From assembly GCF_016937515.1 (NCBI RefSeq), contig NZ_JAFHKM010000002.1, positions 4,149,001 through 4,213,000 of the forward strand: 64,000 bases of DNA, in the 5' to 3' direction. Below, in pieces: positions 7,208 through 17,851 of this stretch (position 1 is its first letter; each line of letters opens with the position of its first letter). The stretch comes from Cohnella algarum (GTDB taxonomy: Bacteria > Bacillota > Bacilli > Paenibacillales > Paenibacillaceae). Position numbers and translations under genes: made by a program. Under the pieces are notes generated by a model. It was given only the letters and a program-made list of their open reading frames with translations. It was not told where the DNA came from and ran no database searches.

Positions 7208-9178
7208 TTATTTCGTCAGCTGTTCCATTTGATCGAGCAGATTTTCGAATACGCTCATCGCTTGGGCGATAGGCTCTTCGGTCGACATGTCGACGCCGGC
7301 TTTTTTGAGGATTTCGATCGAGTAGTCGCTTCCGCCGCTCCGGAGGAAGCCGAGATAACGCTCGACCGCGGGCTCTCCTTCGTCCAGGATCTGTTTGGCG
7401 AAGCTGGTCGCCGCCGAAAACCCGGTCGCGTATTTATACACGTAAAAGCTGGTGTAGAAATGCGGGATGCGAGCCCATTCCATTTCGATGTCCTTGTCGA
7501 CGACGACGCCGTCCCCGTAATACGTTTTGTTCAATTCATAGTAGATGTCGCACAGCTCCTGCGGAGTGAGCGCTTCGCCGCTTTCCGCCTTCGCGTGGAC
7601 GATTTTTTCGAATTCCGCGAACATCGTCTGCCGGAAGACGGTCGTCCGGAACTGGTCGGCGTAGTAGGTGAGCAAGTACATTTTTTCCTTCGGGTCAGTC
7701 GTTTTCTCCAGCAGATGGTTCATAAGCAGCGCCTCGTTCAGCGTGGAGGCGACTTCCGCGAGGAAAATCGTATACTGCGCGCTCCGGTAGTCGTTGCTTT
7801 CGTCCGAATAATAGGAATGCATCGCATGGCCCATCTCGTGGGCGAGCGTAAACATGCTGTTCAGGTTGTCCTTATGGTTGAGCAGCACGTACGGGTGCGT
7901 GCCGAACGCCCCCCAGCTGTAGGCGCCGCTGCGTTTTCCTTCGTTTTCGTAAACGTCGATCCAGCCGCCGTCGAAGCCTTCCTGCAGCACTTTGCGGTAG
8001 TTTTCGCCAAGCGGGGCGAGGCTTTCGTACACGGTTTTCTTCGCTTGCTTGTAGGAGATGTCCATATCGAATTCTTCCACGAGCGGGGCGAACAGATCGT
8101 ACATATGCAGCTCGTCGACCTTCAGCAGCTTTTTGCGAAGTTCCATGTAGCGATGCATGAGCGGCAAATGCCGATGGATGGTGGCGATCAGGTTGTCGTA
8201 TACGCTTTGCGGGATATTGTCGCCGAACAAAGACATTTCCAGCGCGCTCGGGTACTTGCGAGTTTTGGCGTAGAAAAGATTTTTCGTCACGTTCGCGTTC
8301 AGCGTCGCAGCGAGCGTATTCCGCCATTTGCCGTACGTGTCGTACATCGCCTTGAACGCTTCGCGGCGCACGTCGCGGTTGCGGCTTTCCAAAAACTGAA
8401 TATAGCGGCCGTGGGTCAGATCGACTTCCTCGCCTTGCTCGTTTTTCACCTTCGGGAATTTCAGGTCGGCATTGTTCATCATTCCGAAAATGGTGCTGGG
8501 CGCCTGGGAAATGTTGCCGACCTGCGCGAGCAGCGCTTCTTCGCTTTTGGACAGGATGTGGGGCTTTTGCCGCAGCATCTCCCGGAGCTCGCGTTTATAT
8601 GTAGAATTGAGTGCGGGCGAATCGATCATTTGCTTCAGCTTTTCCTCGGACAAGGCCAAAATTTCGGGCGTGATGAACGAAAGCGACTCGTTCGCTTCGA
8701 CGCTCAATTTTTTCGCTTTTTCCGAGAGCGCCTGGTAGCGGCCTTCGGCCATATCCTCGTGATGCCGCATGCTGGCGTAGACGTAAAGGCGCTCGACGCC
8801 CAGCGACAGCTCATCCTCCAGGGCGAAAACGGACGCGACCGTCGCGGCGTCGTTCAGCTTGCCTTGGTAAGCGGCGATGTCCCCGATCTGTTTCTTCACT
8901 TTGGCGTATTCGGCATCCCAAGCCTCCTGGCTTGCGAACAGGTCTTCCAGACGCCAGTGAAATTCGGCGTTCGTTTCGTTGCGTTTCGGCAATTGGCTCA
9001 TGTCGGTTGACAACCTCCTCATCATAATCGCTTGGCGGAGCGTCGATTCCGCGGGCGCCGCGGCGGCTACCGCGGAATCGGGGCGGCCGGAGAGCGCGGC
9101 GAACGGCTTCGCGGCCTGGTCGACGGCAAAAGACAACGCCGCCAGCAAGGCGGCGGACAACGGGACATACGATTTCAT
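7208..9178 (-). CDS. pepF: Oligoendopeptidase F (M3 family zinc peptidase)
   Basis: Zinc metallopeptidase with the gluzincin motif AHEMGHAMHSYYS near residue 450, degrading oligopeptides. The family normally starts at the equivalent of MSQLPKRNETNAEFHWRLED, an ATG at 9001 with GAGGAGG 12 bases upstream. A start at 9178 in the same frame has a better-spaced GGAGGT and adds 59 residues with a hydrophobic stretch (VPLSAALLAALSFAV) that looks like a signal peptide or membrane anchor. The long form (656 residues) is given; both starts may be used. The start is the main uncertainty, not the identity. Confidence 0.93.
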   Translation of the reverse strand: MKSYVPLSAALLAALSFAVDQAAKPFAALSGRPDSAVAAAAPAESTLRQAIMMRRLSTDMSQLPKRNETNAEFHWRLEDLFASQEAWDAEYAKVKKQIGDIAAYQGKLNDAATVASVFALEDELSLGVERLYVYASMRHHEDMAEGRYQALSEKAKKLSVEANESLSFITPEILALSEEKLKQMIDSPALNSTYKRELREMLRQKPHILSKSEEALLAQVGNISQAPSTIFGMMNNADLKFPKVKNEQGEEVDLTHGRYIQFLESRNRDVRREAFKAMYDTYGKWRNTLAATLNANVTKNLFYAKTRKYPSALEMSLFGDNIPQSVYDNLIATIHRHLPLMHRYMELRKKLLKVDELHMYDLFAPLVEEFDMDISYKQAKKTVYESLAPLGENYRKVLQEGFDGGWIDVYENEGKRSGAYSWGAFGTHPYVLLNHKDNLNSMFTLAHEMGHAMHSYYSDESNDYRSAQYTIFLAEVASTLNEALLMNHLLEKTTDPKEKMYLLTYYADQFRTTVFRQTMFAEFEKIVHAKAESGEALTPQELCDIYYELNKTYYGDGVVVDKDIEMEWARIPHFYTSFYVYKYATGFSAATSFAKQILDEGEPAVERYLGFLRSGGSDYSIEILKKAGVDMSTEEPIAQAMSVFENLLDQMEQLTK

Positions 9179-9247
9179 AACGGACCTCCGTGCGAGCGGA
9201 TAGGCGATTCCGTTTGGTAGTATGTCCCAACTGGTCCCGAATATAAG

Positions 9248-9433
9248 TCAGGTTCCCAAGGCGAAAAAGCTGTACACGATGAGCCCGAACGCGAACAGGA
9301 TCATCAGCGCCGCGAAAATCGCGAGCGGTTTTTTGAGCTTTTGGGGAATGTATTCCCTTTGCCAGATCAGCACGGCTCCGAGACAGAAGACGACGATGGC
9401 GAAAATAAGCGTCGGATTATCGTTCAAAGAAAT
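9248..9433 (-). CDS. Small two-helix membrane protein, function unknown
   Basis: About 60 residues with two transmembrane helices (PTLIFAIVVFCLGAVLIW and PLAIFAALMILFAFGLIVYS) separated by a basic loop, and a short C-terminal tail. No ATG fits. GGGAGG lies before either an ATT at 9433 or a TTG at 9427, giving N-terminus (I)SLNDNP. An upstream in-frame ATG at 9544 would run through the neighbouring gene and is unlikely. Start uncertain, family not recognised. Confidence 0.6.
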   Translation of the reverse strand: MSLNDNPTLIFAIVVFCLGAVLIWQREYIPQKLKKPLAIFAALMILFAFGLIVYSFFALGT

Positions 9434-9456
9434 TGGCAGCCTCCCGTTAGCGAATG

Positions 9457-9690
9457 TCAGACGGAGCGGAGCTTTTCGAGCGTCTCCTGACGCTGCGGCT
9501 CGCCGCCCGGAAAGTCCTCGGCGGCAAAATGCCGCTCCGCCCAATTCATCAGCTCCGGCCGGCTAACGAAGCGATGGCATTCCTCGCCCCATTGATCGGA
9601 GATTTGACGGACGACGATCGTCTTGCCTTGCACCTCGACGGTCAACATATTATAGTTGTCATGCTTGTAAATCACGTGTTTGGCGAACAT
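9457..9690 (-). CDS. Conserved small cytosolic protein, function unknown
   Basis: 77 residues, no membrane segment, mixed beta and helical composition (MLTVEVQGKTIVVRQISDQW), with GGAGAACCGATC before the ATG. It is transcribed toward the small membrane protein gene at 9248. Length, ribosome binding site and codon use support a real gene; the family was not recognised. Confidence 0.65.
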   Translation of the reverse strand: MFAKHVIYKHDNYNMLTVEVQGKTIVVRQISDQWGEECHRFVSRPELMNWAERHFAAEDFPGGEPQRQETLEKLRSV

Positions 9691-10043
9691 GATCGGTTCT
9701 CCTGTCCGGCTTCGCCCGCTCCGAAACCGGGACGCGCGAGGCCTTATTGCATGAATTCGGTTTATTTGATCATAGAAGAGATGGGCGAAGAAATCAACGT
9801 TTCGCCGGAAAGATTCGGCTGCTCCGTATGTCTCCTCGAAGAGGGCGGAAGATGCCGGACCGGCAATGCCGAATTCCCATCGCGACGGGCGGCTCGCCGA
9901 GCTTGAAAACGTTGCCGGGGCGCGGCCGCAGCCGGGCCGCTTACAAAAATCATCAATCTTTTCACATATTGCGTCTTGACAATGAATAGGTTATAATGAT
10001 TTCATTCGCCGAGCTACGGCGAGATTTTTAGGAGGTTTTTCAT
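9691..10043. other. Intergenic region upstream of the cold-shock gene
   Basis: No gene is supported between 9691 and 10043. The only recognisable signals are the probable promoter and 5' leader of the cold-shock gene at its right end. Confidence 0.5.
9992..9997 (+). promoter_or_regulatory. Probable -10 box of the cold-shock gene promoter
   Basis: A consensus TATAAT at 9992-9997 lies 46 bp before the start codon. A TTGACA occurs at 9976-9981 but only 10 bp away, too close for a sigma-A -35; TTGCGT at 9969-9974 has the right 17-bp spacing but a weak match. Confidence 0.5.
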
Positions 10044-10241
10044 TTGAGAGGAACAGTTAAGTGGTTTAACGCAGAGAAAGGTTACGGCTTCATCTCGGTT
10101 GAAGACGGCAACGACGTATTCGTGCACTTCTCTGCTATCCAAGGCGAAGGCTTCAAAACCTTGGAAGAAGGTCAAGCGGTTGAATTCGAAATTACGCAAG
10201 GCAACCGTGGACCGCAAGCATCCAACGTGGTGAAACTGTAA
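10044..10241 (+). CDS. Cold-shock protein (CspA/CspD family RNA chaperone)
   Basis: 65 residues starting with TTG (10044), preceded by AGGAGG at the usual distance. A single cold-shock domain carries RNP1 (KGYGFISV) and RNP2 (VFVHFSAI), so it binds single-stranded RNA and DNA and melts RNA structures. The codon use of the gene (GGC/GGT, few rare codons) is typical of a highly expressed protein. A strong terminator follows 53 bp downstream. Confidence 0.95.
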   Translation: MRGTVKWFNAEKGYGFISVEDGNDVFVHFSAIQGEGFKTLEEGQAVEFEITQGNRGPQASNVVKL

Positions 10242-10294
10242 GTCTCGCTCGCGCGAAGGCTTATCTTCATATCACGAAAGAGCGCTAACGAACA

Positions 10295-10319
10295 AACCCC
10301 CGGAATTCCGGGGGTTTTT
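10295..10319. terminator. Bidirectional terminator between csp and mnmA
   Basis: AACCCCCGGAATTCCGGGGGTTTTT, a perfect palindromic stem with T-tract on the plus strand (csp) and a shorter one on the minus strand, where mnmA ends at 10346. Confidence 0.9.
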
Positions 10320-10345
10320 CCTTTGGCCGTTCGGGGGCGCCGGCG

Positions 10346-12161
<1,816 letters not shown>

Positions 12162-12171
12162 GGCGGCGAGC

Positions 12172-13335
12172 ATGACGACGATTTATTTTGACCACGCGGC
12201 GACCTCCCCGATGCTCCCCGAGGCGATTCGGGCGTACGCGGACGCGGCGGCGGCCGGACCCGCCAACCCGTCCAGCCTTCACCGCTTCGGAAGGGAAGCG
12301 CGGTCCCGCGTGACCGCAGCAAGGGACGAGCTGGCCCGCATTTTGGGCTGCCGGCCCGAGGAAATCGCGTTTACGGGCGGAGGCACGGAAAGCGACAACG
12401 CCGCTTTGTACGGGGCCGCTCGGTCCCAGCGCGGGCGCGACGCCGCGCGCCGGGGAATCGTGACGACGGCAATCGAGCATCATGCCGTGCTGAACGCTTG
12501 CCGCAGGCTGGAAGAGGAAGGGTTCGAGCTTACGCTGCTGCCCGTCGACGACCTCGGCCGGGTTTCGGTCGAAGACGCGGAAGCGGCCATCGGGCCGCAT
12601 ACGGCCGTCGTCAGCATCATGGCGGCCAACAACGAGACCGGCACGAAGCAGCCGATCGAGGAAATCGGCCGCATCGCCCGCCGCCACGGCGCCGTTATGC
12701 ATACGGACGCCGTTCAGGCATTCGGCTACGAAGCGTTCGATCTGTCGAACCTTCCGGTCGATCTGCTGACGGTAACCGCGCACAAAATCGGCGGCCCGCA
12801 AGGCGTGGGCGCCTTATATATTCGCAACGGCACGCCGTTTCAGCCGACGCAGGTGGGCGGTTCCCAGGAGCGTTCCCGCCGGGCCGGCACGGAGAACGTC
12901 GCGGGCATCGCGGCGTTCGCCGCGGCTGCGAAGATCGCGCACGAAAGCCGCGAGGAGCGGCGCTCCCTCGCGGAAACGATTCGCCGCAAGCTGATCGAGT
13001 CGCTAGAGCGCGAGCTCGGCGCCGACCGTTTCGTCGTGAACGGAGATCCCGATCCGGCGGGAAGATTGCCGAGCATCGCGAACATCGGCTTTTCCGGCAT
13101 CGCGAACGAAACGATGCTGATGAATCTCGATTTGGCGGGAGTCGCCGCTTCCGGAGGCTCGGCCTGCACGTCGGGCTCTTTGCAGCCATCGCATGTGCTG
13201 CTCGCGATGGGACTTTCGGATCATTTTTGCAAATCCGCCGTCCGTTTTAGCTTCGGAATGGGCAATACTATAGAAGAAGCGGAAAAAACCGCAAAAATAA
13301 TTGCAACCATTGCGGCGCGTTTGCGTAAAAGATAA
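12172..13335 (+). CDS. Cysteine desulfurase (NifS/IscS family, YrvO-like)
   Basis: 387-residue PLP enzyme that takes sulfur from cysteine and passes it as persulfide. The Schiff-base lysine is in TAHKIGGPQGVG. The catalytic cysteine is in SGGSACTSGSLQPSHVL, a loop long enough for the IscS-type (group I) enzymes. The usual FDHAATSP start and NNETGT motif are present. Its likely sulfur acceptor is MnmA, encoded divergently upstream. An ATG follows the cymR stop by 10 bp, so the two form an operon. Confidence 0.94.
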   Translation: MTTIYFDHAATSPMLPEAIRAYADAAAAGPANPSSLHRFGREARSRVTAARDELARILGCRPEEIAFTGGGTESDNAALYGAARSQRGRDAARRGIVTTAIEHHAVLNACRRLEEEGFELTLLPVDDLGRVSVEDAEAAIGPHTAVVSIMAANNETGTKQPIEEIGRIARRHGAVMHTDAVQAFGYEAFDLSNLPVDLLTVTAHKIGGPQGVGALYIRNGTPFQPTQVGGSQERSRRAGTENVAGIAAFAAAAKIAHESREERRSLAETIRRKLIESLERELGADRFVVNGDPDPAGRLPSIANIGFSGIANETMLMNLDLAGVAASGGSACTSGSLQPSHVLLAMGLSDHFCKSAVRFSFGMGNTIEEAEKTAKIIATIAARLRKR

Positions 13336-13366
13336 CAAGCGCCTCGCGAAAAAGAGGTGCCAGACC

Positions 13367-13897
13367 TTGCGAAACGTGCAGCATCTTATCGGGTTGCCGG
13401 TTGTTCTGACGAACGGCAAGCGGGTCGGAAGAGTCCAGGATATCGGATTCGACGAGTTTTGGAAGCTCTCTTTCATCGTTTTGGATACGCGCATCTGGTT
13501 TCGCAAAGCCGTGTACACGGTGGATTGGAAGGACGTCGCCGTTTGCGGCGACGACGCGCTCGTGATTTCCGATCGCAGCGCGCTGCGCCCCATTCCGCGG
13601 AATCAGCTGCTACGTTCGTTTCAAACGGGCACGGTCAGGTTGAAGGAGCTTCCGGTTTGCACCGTAGATGGACAAGAACTAGGCCGGGTGGCGGACGTTT
13701 ACTTTCGCTCTCCGGAGGGTACACAAATAATAGGCTATGAATTAACGGACGGTTTTCTCGCGGATGTGTTCGAGGGACGGCGTCGGCTGCTGCTGCCGGA
13801 TGGGCCCGAGGGCGTAACCTTGGGCGAGAATGCCATCCTCGTGCCCGCCTCCTGCGAGCGGGTGCTGAGAGAACCTTACGCGGAAAGTGACAGGTGA
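13367..13897 (+). CDS. PRC-barrel domain protein, YrrD-like
   Basis: 176 residues from a TTG at 13367, with GAGGTG seven bases upstream; an in-frame ATG at 13301 lies within the desulfurase gene and has no ribosome binding site. Two PRC-barrel-like modules are visible: LIGLPVVLTNGKRVGRVQDI at the N-terminus and LKELPVCTVDGQELGRVADV from about residue 90. Such beta-barrels occur in RimM and photosystem H subunits; the role of YrrD-type proteins is unknown. The gene order matches B. subtilis yrrD before yrrI and alaS. Confidence 0.82.
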   Translation: MRNVQHLIGLPVVLTNGKRVGRVQDIGFDEFWKLSFIVLDTRIWFRKAVYTVDWKDVAVCGDDALVISDRSALRPIPRNQLLRSFQTGTVRLKELPVCTVDGQELGRVADVYFRSPEGTQIIGYELTDGFLADVFEGRRRLLLPDGPEGVTLGENAILVPASCERVLREPYAESDR

Positions 13898-13902
13898 TAA
13901 CG

Positions 13903-14109
13903 ATGATGAGATGCCCAAACTGCAATTCCAAAGATATCGGGAAAATCGGTTCCCATCAATTTTATTGCTGGAGCTGCTTTATCGAATTGACGGTCAACGG
14001 CGATAAAATGTCGGTCTACCAAGTGGAAGAGGACGGAACGCTCAGCTCGCTCGACGATCTTTTCTTCGAAGAGCCGATTCCTCCGCACGTTCACGCGAAC
14101 GGGATGTAA
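13903..14109 (+). CDS. Small zinc-ribbon protein, function unknown
   Basis: 68 residues. Two CXXC-type pairs (MRCPNCNSK and FYCWSCF) would bind one zinc ion at the N-terminus; the C-terminal part is acidic. AGGTG stands six bases before the ATG at 13903; a GTG at 13894 would add three residues and overlap the previous stop. It sits where B. subtilis has yrzR, but homology to that gene is not established here. Confidence 0.72.
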   Translation: MMRCPNCNSKDIGKIGSHQFYCWSCFIELTVNGDKMSVYQVEEDGTLSSLDDLFFEEPIPPHVHANGM

Positions 14110-14178
14110 TTATTACGGCATAAAGCGGGAGCATGAAGTCCGGAACGCGATATATCGGGCTTCTGTTTTCCCCTGCGC

Positions 14179-14217
14179 AAACCCCGGTACTCCATCATGA
14201 TGGAGGCCGGGTTTTTT
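14179..14217 (+). terminator. Intrinsic terminator after the zinc-ribbon gene
   Basis: ACCCCGG and TCCATCATGATGGA form a long stem with CCGGGT, followed by TTTTTT (14210-14217). It separates the cymR operon from the AI-2E permease gene. Confidence 0.85.
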
Positions 14218-14316
14218 GCGTGCCTCCGTCCATTCCGCCGGTTTAAGGGAGCGGACAAGTACATATACTGGAAGGAGACGACGGCGGAAGCAGCCATACG
14301 GATCGGGGGTGCCGGA

Positions 14317-15387
14317 ATGAACCGGTTTGCGCAAAGCCGCCTTTTTACGGTGCTGATCTTCGTTATTCTCATATTGATCGCCTTGTTTCTCGTCAGTCTC
14401 GTCCGCCCGATGCTGCTGTCGGTATACGGCTTTCTTAAAGCCGTGCTCGCTCCGTTCCTGATCGCCATGATTATCGCGTACGTGCTGAACCCGGTCGTCG
14501 GGCTGCTGCATGAGCGAAAGGTTCCGAGAACGGCCGCCGTATTGCTGATATATGCGGTTTTTATCGGTTCCAGCGCGGTCATCTTCGTCAACGTGACGCC
14601 GATGTTCATCGGGCAAGTGCAGGAGCTGAACGAGCACGTGCCGGAAATGACGATGCGCGCCCAAAATCTGCTGAACCATTTCAACAACAACGACATCCTG
14701 CCGGAAAGCGTCCGCAACGGCATCAATCGGGCGATCGCGGGGTTGGAGAAGCAGATATCCGAGCGGGTGACGGAGTTTTTGAACAACATCGGCGCGGTGC
14801 TGAACGTGTTTTTTCTGGCGATGATCGTCCCGTTTCTCGCGTTTTACATATTGAAGGACATGGACGTGCTGGAGCGGGCCGTCCTGAAATACGTGCCCCG
14901 GGCGAAGCGCAAGCCGATGGTGCGCATGCTCAAAGATATCGACCAGGCGCTCGGAAGCTATATTCGCGGACAGCTGCTCGTATCGGTTTGCATCGGCTTG
15001 ACAGCCTACATCGGATATTTGCTGATCGGCATGCCGTACCCGCTGCTTCTGGCGGCGTTCGTCGCGCTGTTCGATATTATCCCGTATCTCGGGCCGTTTC
15101 TGGGGGCGCTGCCCGCTCTCGTCATGGCTTCGACGATTTCGTGGAAAATGGTGCTGCTCGTCATCGTCGTCAATTCGCTCTGCCAAACGCTCGAAAGCAA
15201 CGTCATCAGCCCGCAGGTCGTCGGCCGGTCGATGCATATTCATCCGCTGACGATTATTTTGGTGCTGCTGGTCGGAGGGGAGCTCGCCGGCGTTGCGGGC
15301 ATGATATTGGCCGTTCCGTTCTACGCCGCCGCCAAAGTGGTGGCCCAGCATCTGTTCGGTTACTACATTCGCAGAAAAACCGTTTGA
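14317..15387 (+). CDS. AI-2E family transporter, YrrI-like
   Basis: 356 residues from the ATG at 14317, with GGGGGTG five bases upstream. About eight membrane segments and the family signature: a long soluble loop between helices 2 and 3, then AMIVPFLAFYILKD, a conserved loop with GQLLVSVCIGLTAYIGYLL, and PQVVGRSMHIHPLTIIL near the end. The family exports small molecules or works as an ion antiporter; the name does not prove autoinducer-2 transport. Its TGA lies inside the -35 box of the following T-box promoter. In B. subtilis yrrI also precedes alaS. Confidence 0.9.
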   Translation: MNRFAQSRLFTVLIFVILILIALFLVSLVRPMLLSVYGFLKAVLAPFLIAMIIAYVLNPVVGLLHERKVPRTAAVLLIYAVFIGSSAVIFVNVTPMFIGQVQELNEHVPEMTMRAQNLLNHFNNNDILPESVRNGINRAIAGLEKQISERVTEFLNNIGAVLNVFFLAMIVPFLAFYILKDMDVLERAVLKYVPRAKRKPMVRMLKDIDQALGSYIRGQLLVSVCIGLTAYIGYLLIGMPYPLLLAAFVALFDIIPYLGPFLGALPALVMASTISWKMVLLVIVVNSLCQTLESNVISPQVVGRSMHIHPLTIILVLLVGGELAGVAGMILAVPFYAAAKVVAQHLFGYYIRRKTV

Positions 15388-15413
15388 CATCGCGAAATTT
15401 TGTTGACTATAAT
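15384..15413 (+). promoter_or_regulatory. Sigma-A promoter of the T-box transcript
   Basis: TTGACA (15384-15389), 18-bp spacer, TATAAT (15408-15413): both boxes match consensus. Transcription would start near 15420, at the head of the T-box leader. The -35 box overlaps the stop codon of the preceding gene. Confidence 0.88.
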
Positions 15414-15419
15414 CAATTG

Positions 15420-15700
15420 TGATTGTTTGAAACGCCTATAGTCAACGCGTTGACGAAACAAGAGTACTTTGCAGACCGCAAGACCAGAGAGAAGATTCCC
15501 GGGCGCGCGTCGTCCTCGGGCTGAAAGAATCTTCATTGCGAAGGGCGAAGGAAGCCGGTTTCGGAGCGCGGGGCCAATCCCCGCCGGTTCGAGGGCCGTT
15601 ATCCCCTCTCGAGGAGATCGCGACGTCGCTTGGGCGGCAGCGCGATAACCAGGGTGGTACCGCGAAGCTTTTCGTCCCTGAATTGTTCAGGGACGTTTTT
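15420..15700 (+). ncRNA. T-box leader riboswitch, presumably tRNA-Ala responsive
   Basis: The canonical T-box AGGGTGGTACCGCG lies at 15652-15665. It is followed by the terminator stem CGTCCCTGA / TCAGGGACG and TTTTT (15673-15700). Upstream, a Stem I distal arm pairs GAAGATTC with GAATCTTC. The UGGU bulge pairs with a tRNA ending ACCA, consistent with A73 of tRNA-Ala. Uncharged tRNA should stabilise the antiterminator and let transcription continue. The specifier codon was not resolved with certainty. alaS is the expected target, but two unrelated genes come first. Confidence 0.93.
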
Positions 15701-15716
15701 CATTTAAAACTGAAGG

Positions 15717-17006
15717 ATGGTGAAAAAAGTGCTTTCGTCATTCTCTGCGAAAAAATTCAGGAATCTGAATATCGAGCACTTAAAGCTCAACAAATTGAAT
15801 GTGTTCGTAGGACCGAACAATTCCGGAAAAAGCAATTTGATCGATGCGATAAGTTTTATCTCTGAGATTGTGAAATTCGAGAAGGATCAAGCTTATCCTA
15901 CGGCTTTCTGGAGCGAATTAAATAAACGCGCATGGGGAAGCTTGCTGGACAGGCAATCCGAAAAGCCCGCTACGATCGAACTGAACTGGATTTTACAGGA
16001 TGGACAAAATCGTCCGCTGCAATACGATTTTTGCTTTCGGATACCCGAATCGGGTACGGAAGCGTCCGATTACAGGATCACGAAGGAACGGCTTGCGGAC
16101 GTCGAACCGAGGAAAGGTCATGACCAACCGTACGAGTATTTTTCCTGTCACAGTCATCAGCAAGGGAAGGGCTATTTTTCGGCTCGCTCGCGAACGGAAG
16201 GAAAGCAATCGGCGGCCAAGCGGCCGGGGATTGCCGTTTCCCCGTTTGATTCTGTTATGAATCAACTGGAGCAGTTGCTTAATCATGAAAAGTTTCGCAC
16301 GGAATATTATCCGAACTTTAAAAAGTCACTTGAGCGGGTAAAGCAGTTTTTCGAAGATTTCCGCGCGTATTCGAGCACGAAATTCGACTTGCTGCAAATC
16401 CGAGGAGGGGAGCTTCAGCCTTCTTTTTTAACGCATTTGAAACAGGATGGTTCGAATTTAGCGTCTCTTCTGGAATTGCTTGAAAAAAAATATCCCGGCT
16501 TCCTGTCGGAATATGCCGGTTATTTGCGGGAGCTCATTCCAGACTTGCAAAACATCATGGTCGATGTAAGCGGAGGGCTTTATCGCAAAACGATCCGCTT
16601 GCAGATATCTAACCATTTATTTGCGTTAAACGAAGTGTCGGATGGAACCATTAAGGCAATGCTTCTCGCCGTGTTGCTCTGGACTCCGCAAAAGTTTACT
16701 TTGCTTAGCCTTGACGAGCCCGAGCTTAATATCCATCCGGCTTGGCTTAAAGTGATATCGAACTGGATTACACGTTCTGGTTCTTCCGAACAAGTGATGA
16801 TCAGCACCCATTCCCCCGATTTTTTGGATGGGCTGACTCCGTTATTTCGTTCCGGTGAACTGAACGTTTACCGTTTCAGCTTAAACAAGCCAATGCCAAT
16901 GATCGAGCAAATCGAGCTCTCCGAATTTGAACCCTATTTTCAGGAGGGCTGGGAACTCGGCGACATATATCGAACCGGAAAACTGGGCGGATGGCCATGG
17001 CTCTGA
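15717..17006 (+). CDS. AAA/ABC-type ATPase of the OLD/RloA/AriA kind, candidate defence ATPase
   Basis: 429 residues. Walker A GPNNSGKS at 32-39, an ABC-like signature LNEVSDGTIK, Walker B LLSLDEPE at 329-336 and the switch histidine STHSPDF near 363-368: the AAA15/AAA21 plan of SMC-like ATPases. These are often paired with TOPRIM-type effectors in anti-phage systems (OLD, PARIS AriA, RloA). The stop overlaps the start of the TOPRIM-like gene. It lies 17 bp after the T-box terminator, so it should be transcribed only on antitermination. Base composition is more AT-rich than the neighbours. The start may be ATG 15717 or GTG 15729. Confidence 0.85.
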   Translation: MVKKVLSSFSAKKFRNLNIEHLKLNKLNVFVGPNNSGKSNLIDAISFISEIVKFEKDQAYPTAFWSELNKRAWGSLLDRQSEKPATIELNWILQDGQNRPLQYDFCFRIPESGTEASDYRITKERLADVEPRKGHDQPYEYFSCHSHQQGKGYFSARSRTEGKQSAAKRPGIAVSPFDSVMNQLEQLLNHEKFRTEYYPNFKKSLERVKQFFEDFRAYSSTKFDLLQIRGGELQPSFLTHLKQDGSNLASLLELLEKKYPGFLSEYAGYLRELIPDLQNIMVDVSGGLYRKTIRLQISNHLFALNEVSDGTIKAMLLAVLLWTPQKFTLLSLDEPELNIHPAWLKVISNWITRSGSSEQVMISTHSPDFLDGLTPLFRSGELNVYRFSLNKPMPMIEQIELSEFEPYFQEGWELGDIYRTGKLGGWPWL

Positions 17007-17818
17007 CAATCCATTGCTTTTTTTCTGACGGCTATAGCGAAAGAGGCGGAATGTATCCATTTTTAAAAAAATGGAACGACCGTATCGACTGGATCCAGGT
17101 GTTTCCTTCCCATGTGAAAGAAAAGCCGGGTCCAAAACCCGGAACGATCGAAAAGCCCAAGCCGACCGGATCTACTGGCAAAGATTTCATTTCCAGGGTC
17201 AAAAAATATTTGGTGCTGCCGTCCACACTCAAAGCTATACGGGATGGCGACTATATTTTACTTGTTGACGATGCGGATTGCCGCTTTTCGGCCTATTCGG
17301 AAGTGTTGGACAAGCAAGCATCTCTTGAATCCGAATTTAAGGCACTAACCAGAAAAGACATTCGCCTACGCCTCCTGCTTGCATCTCCGGAGCTGGAAGC
17401 CTGGTTTTATGCCGATTGGAAGAACAGCATCTCCCTTCTGGTCAGACAACAATATCGGGAGCGTTTTGGCTGGGAGGATTCCCGATGGGTGCGCGTTCTC
17501 GCTATGGTTCAGCGGCGCTTTCGAAAAATTTTAAAGGAACACGGTTATTCCACCGACACGCCCGAGTGGTCTGCCATGCCATATAATACGGTTACCGGCA
17601 CATGCACGTACAAGTTCAGCTCGTTTATTGGAATGGCGCTGGATCAAACTTCGATTTTAATCCATAATCGTAAAATCGTATTGGAGCCACCGAGATTGGA
17701 ATATAAAAAAGATCGGGATGGCAGCGTTCTGCTTAAGAATATAGATCCAGCCAGAGTAAGTCAAAAGTGTAAAGTTTTCTTTGCTCCGGTATATGAGGAA
17801 TTATCCCAATTAAAATAA
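16991..17818 (+). CDS. TOPRIM-like protein, DUF4276/RloB/AriB-like candidate effector nuclease
   Basis: 275 residues. An acidic series like that of TOPRIM-type nucleases is visible: E17 in SDGYSERGG, D93/D94/D96 in YILLVDDADCRF and E134/E136 in SPELEAWFYADW. The gene overlaps the ATPase by 16 bp, so the two proteins probably act together. By analogy with PARIS and OLD systems the ATPase would be sensor and this the toxic effector. The exact Pfam family is uncertain and function is inferred. It ends 33 bp before alaS, with no terminator or obvious promoter between them, so alaS depends on the same transcript. Confidence 0.65.
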   Translation: MAMALTIHCFFSDGYSERGGMYPFLKKWNDRIDWIQVFPSHVKEKPGPKPGTIEKPKPTGSTGKDFISRVKKYLVLPSTLKAIRDGDYILLVDDADCRFSAYSEVLDKQASLESEFKALTRKDIRLRLLLASPELEAWFYADWKNSISLLVRQQYRERFGWEDSRWVRVLAMVQRRFRKILKEHGYSTDTPEWSAMPYNTVTGTCTYKFSSFIGMALDQTSILIHNRKIVLEPPRLEYKKDRDGSVLLKNIDPARVSQKCKVFFAPVYEELSQLK

Positions 17819-17851
17819 AATTGCAAAACAGATTATGGAGGGAAACCAAAG

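Noticed and set aside
7229..9010. 593-codon plus-strand frame opposite pepF
   Set aside because: No start signal and no domain; antisense of the peptidase.
9976..9997. TTGACA-TATAAT promoter for the cold-shock gene
   Set aside because: Spacing is only 10 bp, impossible for sigma-A; only the -10 was kept.
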